The position numbers were made by a program, and so were the translations under genes. Positions 5,383-5,668 of a stretch of 5,668 bases of DNA are shown piece by piece. Below the pieces are notes generated by a model. The model did no database searches and was not told the DNA's origin. It saw only the letters and a program-made list of their open reading frames with translations. Every line of letters begins with the position of its first letter. Positions within the stretch are counted from its first letter, which is position 1. This DNA is from Methanobacteriota archaeon (GTDB taxonomy: Archaea > Halobacteriota > Syntropharchaeia > DAOWMC01), in contig DAOWMC010000087.1 in the NCBI GenBank assembly GCA_030643285.1, positions 1 through 5,668 on the forward strand, in the 5' to 3' direction.

Positions 5383-5397
5383 GGTTGAAAATCAACC
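5383..5397 (-). promoter_or_regulatory. Second inverted repeat upstream of the 382-residue gene
   Basis: GGTTGA (5383-5388) and TCAACC (5392-5397) are perfect 6-base arms around AAA. Its centre is about 30 bases, roughly three helical turns, from the centre of the repeat at 5351-5370. A third, interrupted pairing (CCTG 5396-5399 with CAGG 5418-5421, and ATCC 5403-5406 with GGAT 5414-5417) partly overlaps it. Confidence 0.45.
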
Positions 5398-5468
5398 TGT
5401 TTATCCAAATAAAGGATCAGGCATGGTTTAAAGCAAATAGAACCCGTGGGGAATGGGACAGATCCTCT

Positions 5469-5668
5469 TCATTTCCATAGGTTCTCCTTTTCCTCTTCGG
5501 GGAGTTCTTGATACCACCTAGGTTGTTTATTTATTATTCCGTATCTGGATATCGTTCCGGGTGGAACGGTTTTCACATCCGCCCAGCCATCAGGTCGAAA
5601 CAGAATATGGCCATTTTCACATTGATATAGATAAGCAGGGATTTTTTCATCTCCACTGTGCCATTCCA
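5469..5668 (-). CDS. C-terminal part of an unrecognised protein, cut by the right edge
   Basis: Read on the minus strand from 5666, the frame is open for 65 residues to TGA at 5471-5469; the start lies beyond the window. The sequence begins EWHSGDEKIPAYLYQCENGH and ends ELPEEEKENLWK. It has a convincing protein-like composition, while the other two minus-strand frames stop within 33 codons. A single YQCENGH could be half of a zinc site, but no partner CxxC is visible. The highly charged C-terminus is typical of a soluble protein. It points the same way as the 382-residue gene, with a 132-base structured gap between them, so cotranscription is uncertain. I cannot name it. Confidence 0.72.
   Translation of the reverse strand, partial: EWHSGDEKIPAYLYQCENGHILFRPDGWADVKTVPPGTISRYGIINKQPRWYQELPEEEKENLWK

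Noticed and set aside
1..5668. tRNA, rRNA or CRISPR array
   Set aside because: I saw no T-loop or cloverleaf pattern, no rRNA-like stretch, and no regularly spaced direct repeats of CRISPR length.

Overview
The window looks like a piece of an archaeal chromosome, most probably from a methanogen-related euryarchaeon (Methanosarcinales, ANME or Archaeoglobus-like). The main clues are an archaeal-type NMN adenylyltransferase (NadM), a flavin/iron-sulfur protein of the FrhB/FpoF coenzyme F420 family, frequent TTG/GTG starts with good Shine-Dalgarno (SD) sequences, and TATA-like boxes. The lineage is an inference; there is no rRNA or marker gene here. Base composition is moderately AT-rich.

Almost everything is on the minus strand, so the window is best read from right to left. 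At the right edge (5668-5469) is the C-terminal end of an unrecognised protein. A 132-base gap rich in inverted repeats follows, then a 382-residue protein that I do not recognise (5336-4188) with a very strong ribosome binding site. Next comes a 204-base non-coding gap with short period-10 repeats and a TATA-like box. After it lie a P-loop kinase of the AAA_33/polynucleotide-kinase-like group (3983-3381, TTG start) and a PHP-domain metal-dependent phosphoesterase (3384-2500), whose start and stop codons overlap as ATGA. A 108-base gap with another inverted repeat leads to a three-gene cluster: an FrhB/FpoF-type F420 oxidoreductase subunit (2391-1405), NadM (1380-871) and a stand-alone CinA C-terminal domain/NMN deamidase (860-372).

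The left 370 bases are accessory-like. They hold a G10 homopolymer in a G-rich stretch, a TATA-like element, a short minus-strand ORF (218-81) that resembles the decayed N-terminus of an IS630-type transposase, and a plus-strand reading frame that ends at base 68 and may be the tail of a convergent gene.

Functionally, NadM and the CinA-C amidohydrolase act on the same metabolite, NMN: NadM adenylylates NMN or NaMN to NAD or NaAD, and the amidohydrolase converts NMN to NaMN. Their tight linkage to an F420-linked flavoprotein suggests a redox-cofactor cluster. The kinase and phosphoesterase form a second coupled pair whose substrate is unknown. The most interesting points are the kinase/PHP pair with an unusual tryptophan in Walker A, the orphan 382-residue protein with its structured leader, and related inverted repeats upstream of two transcription units.
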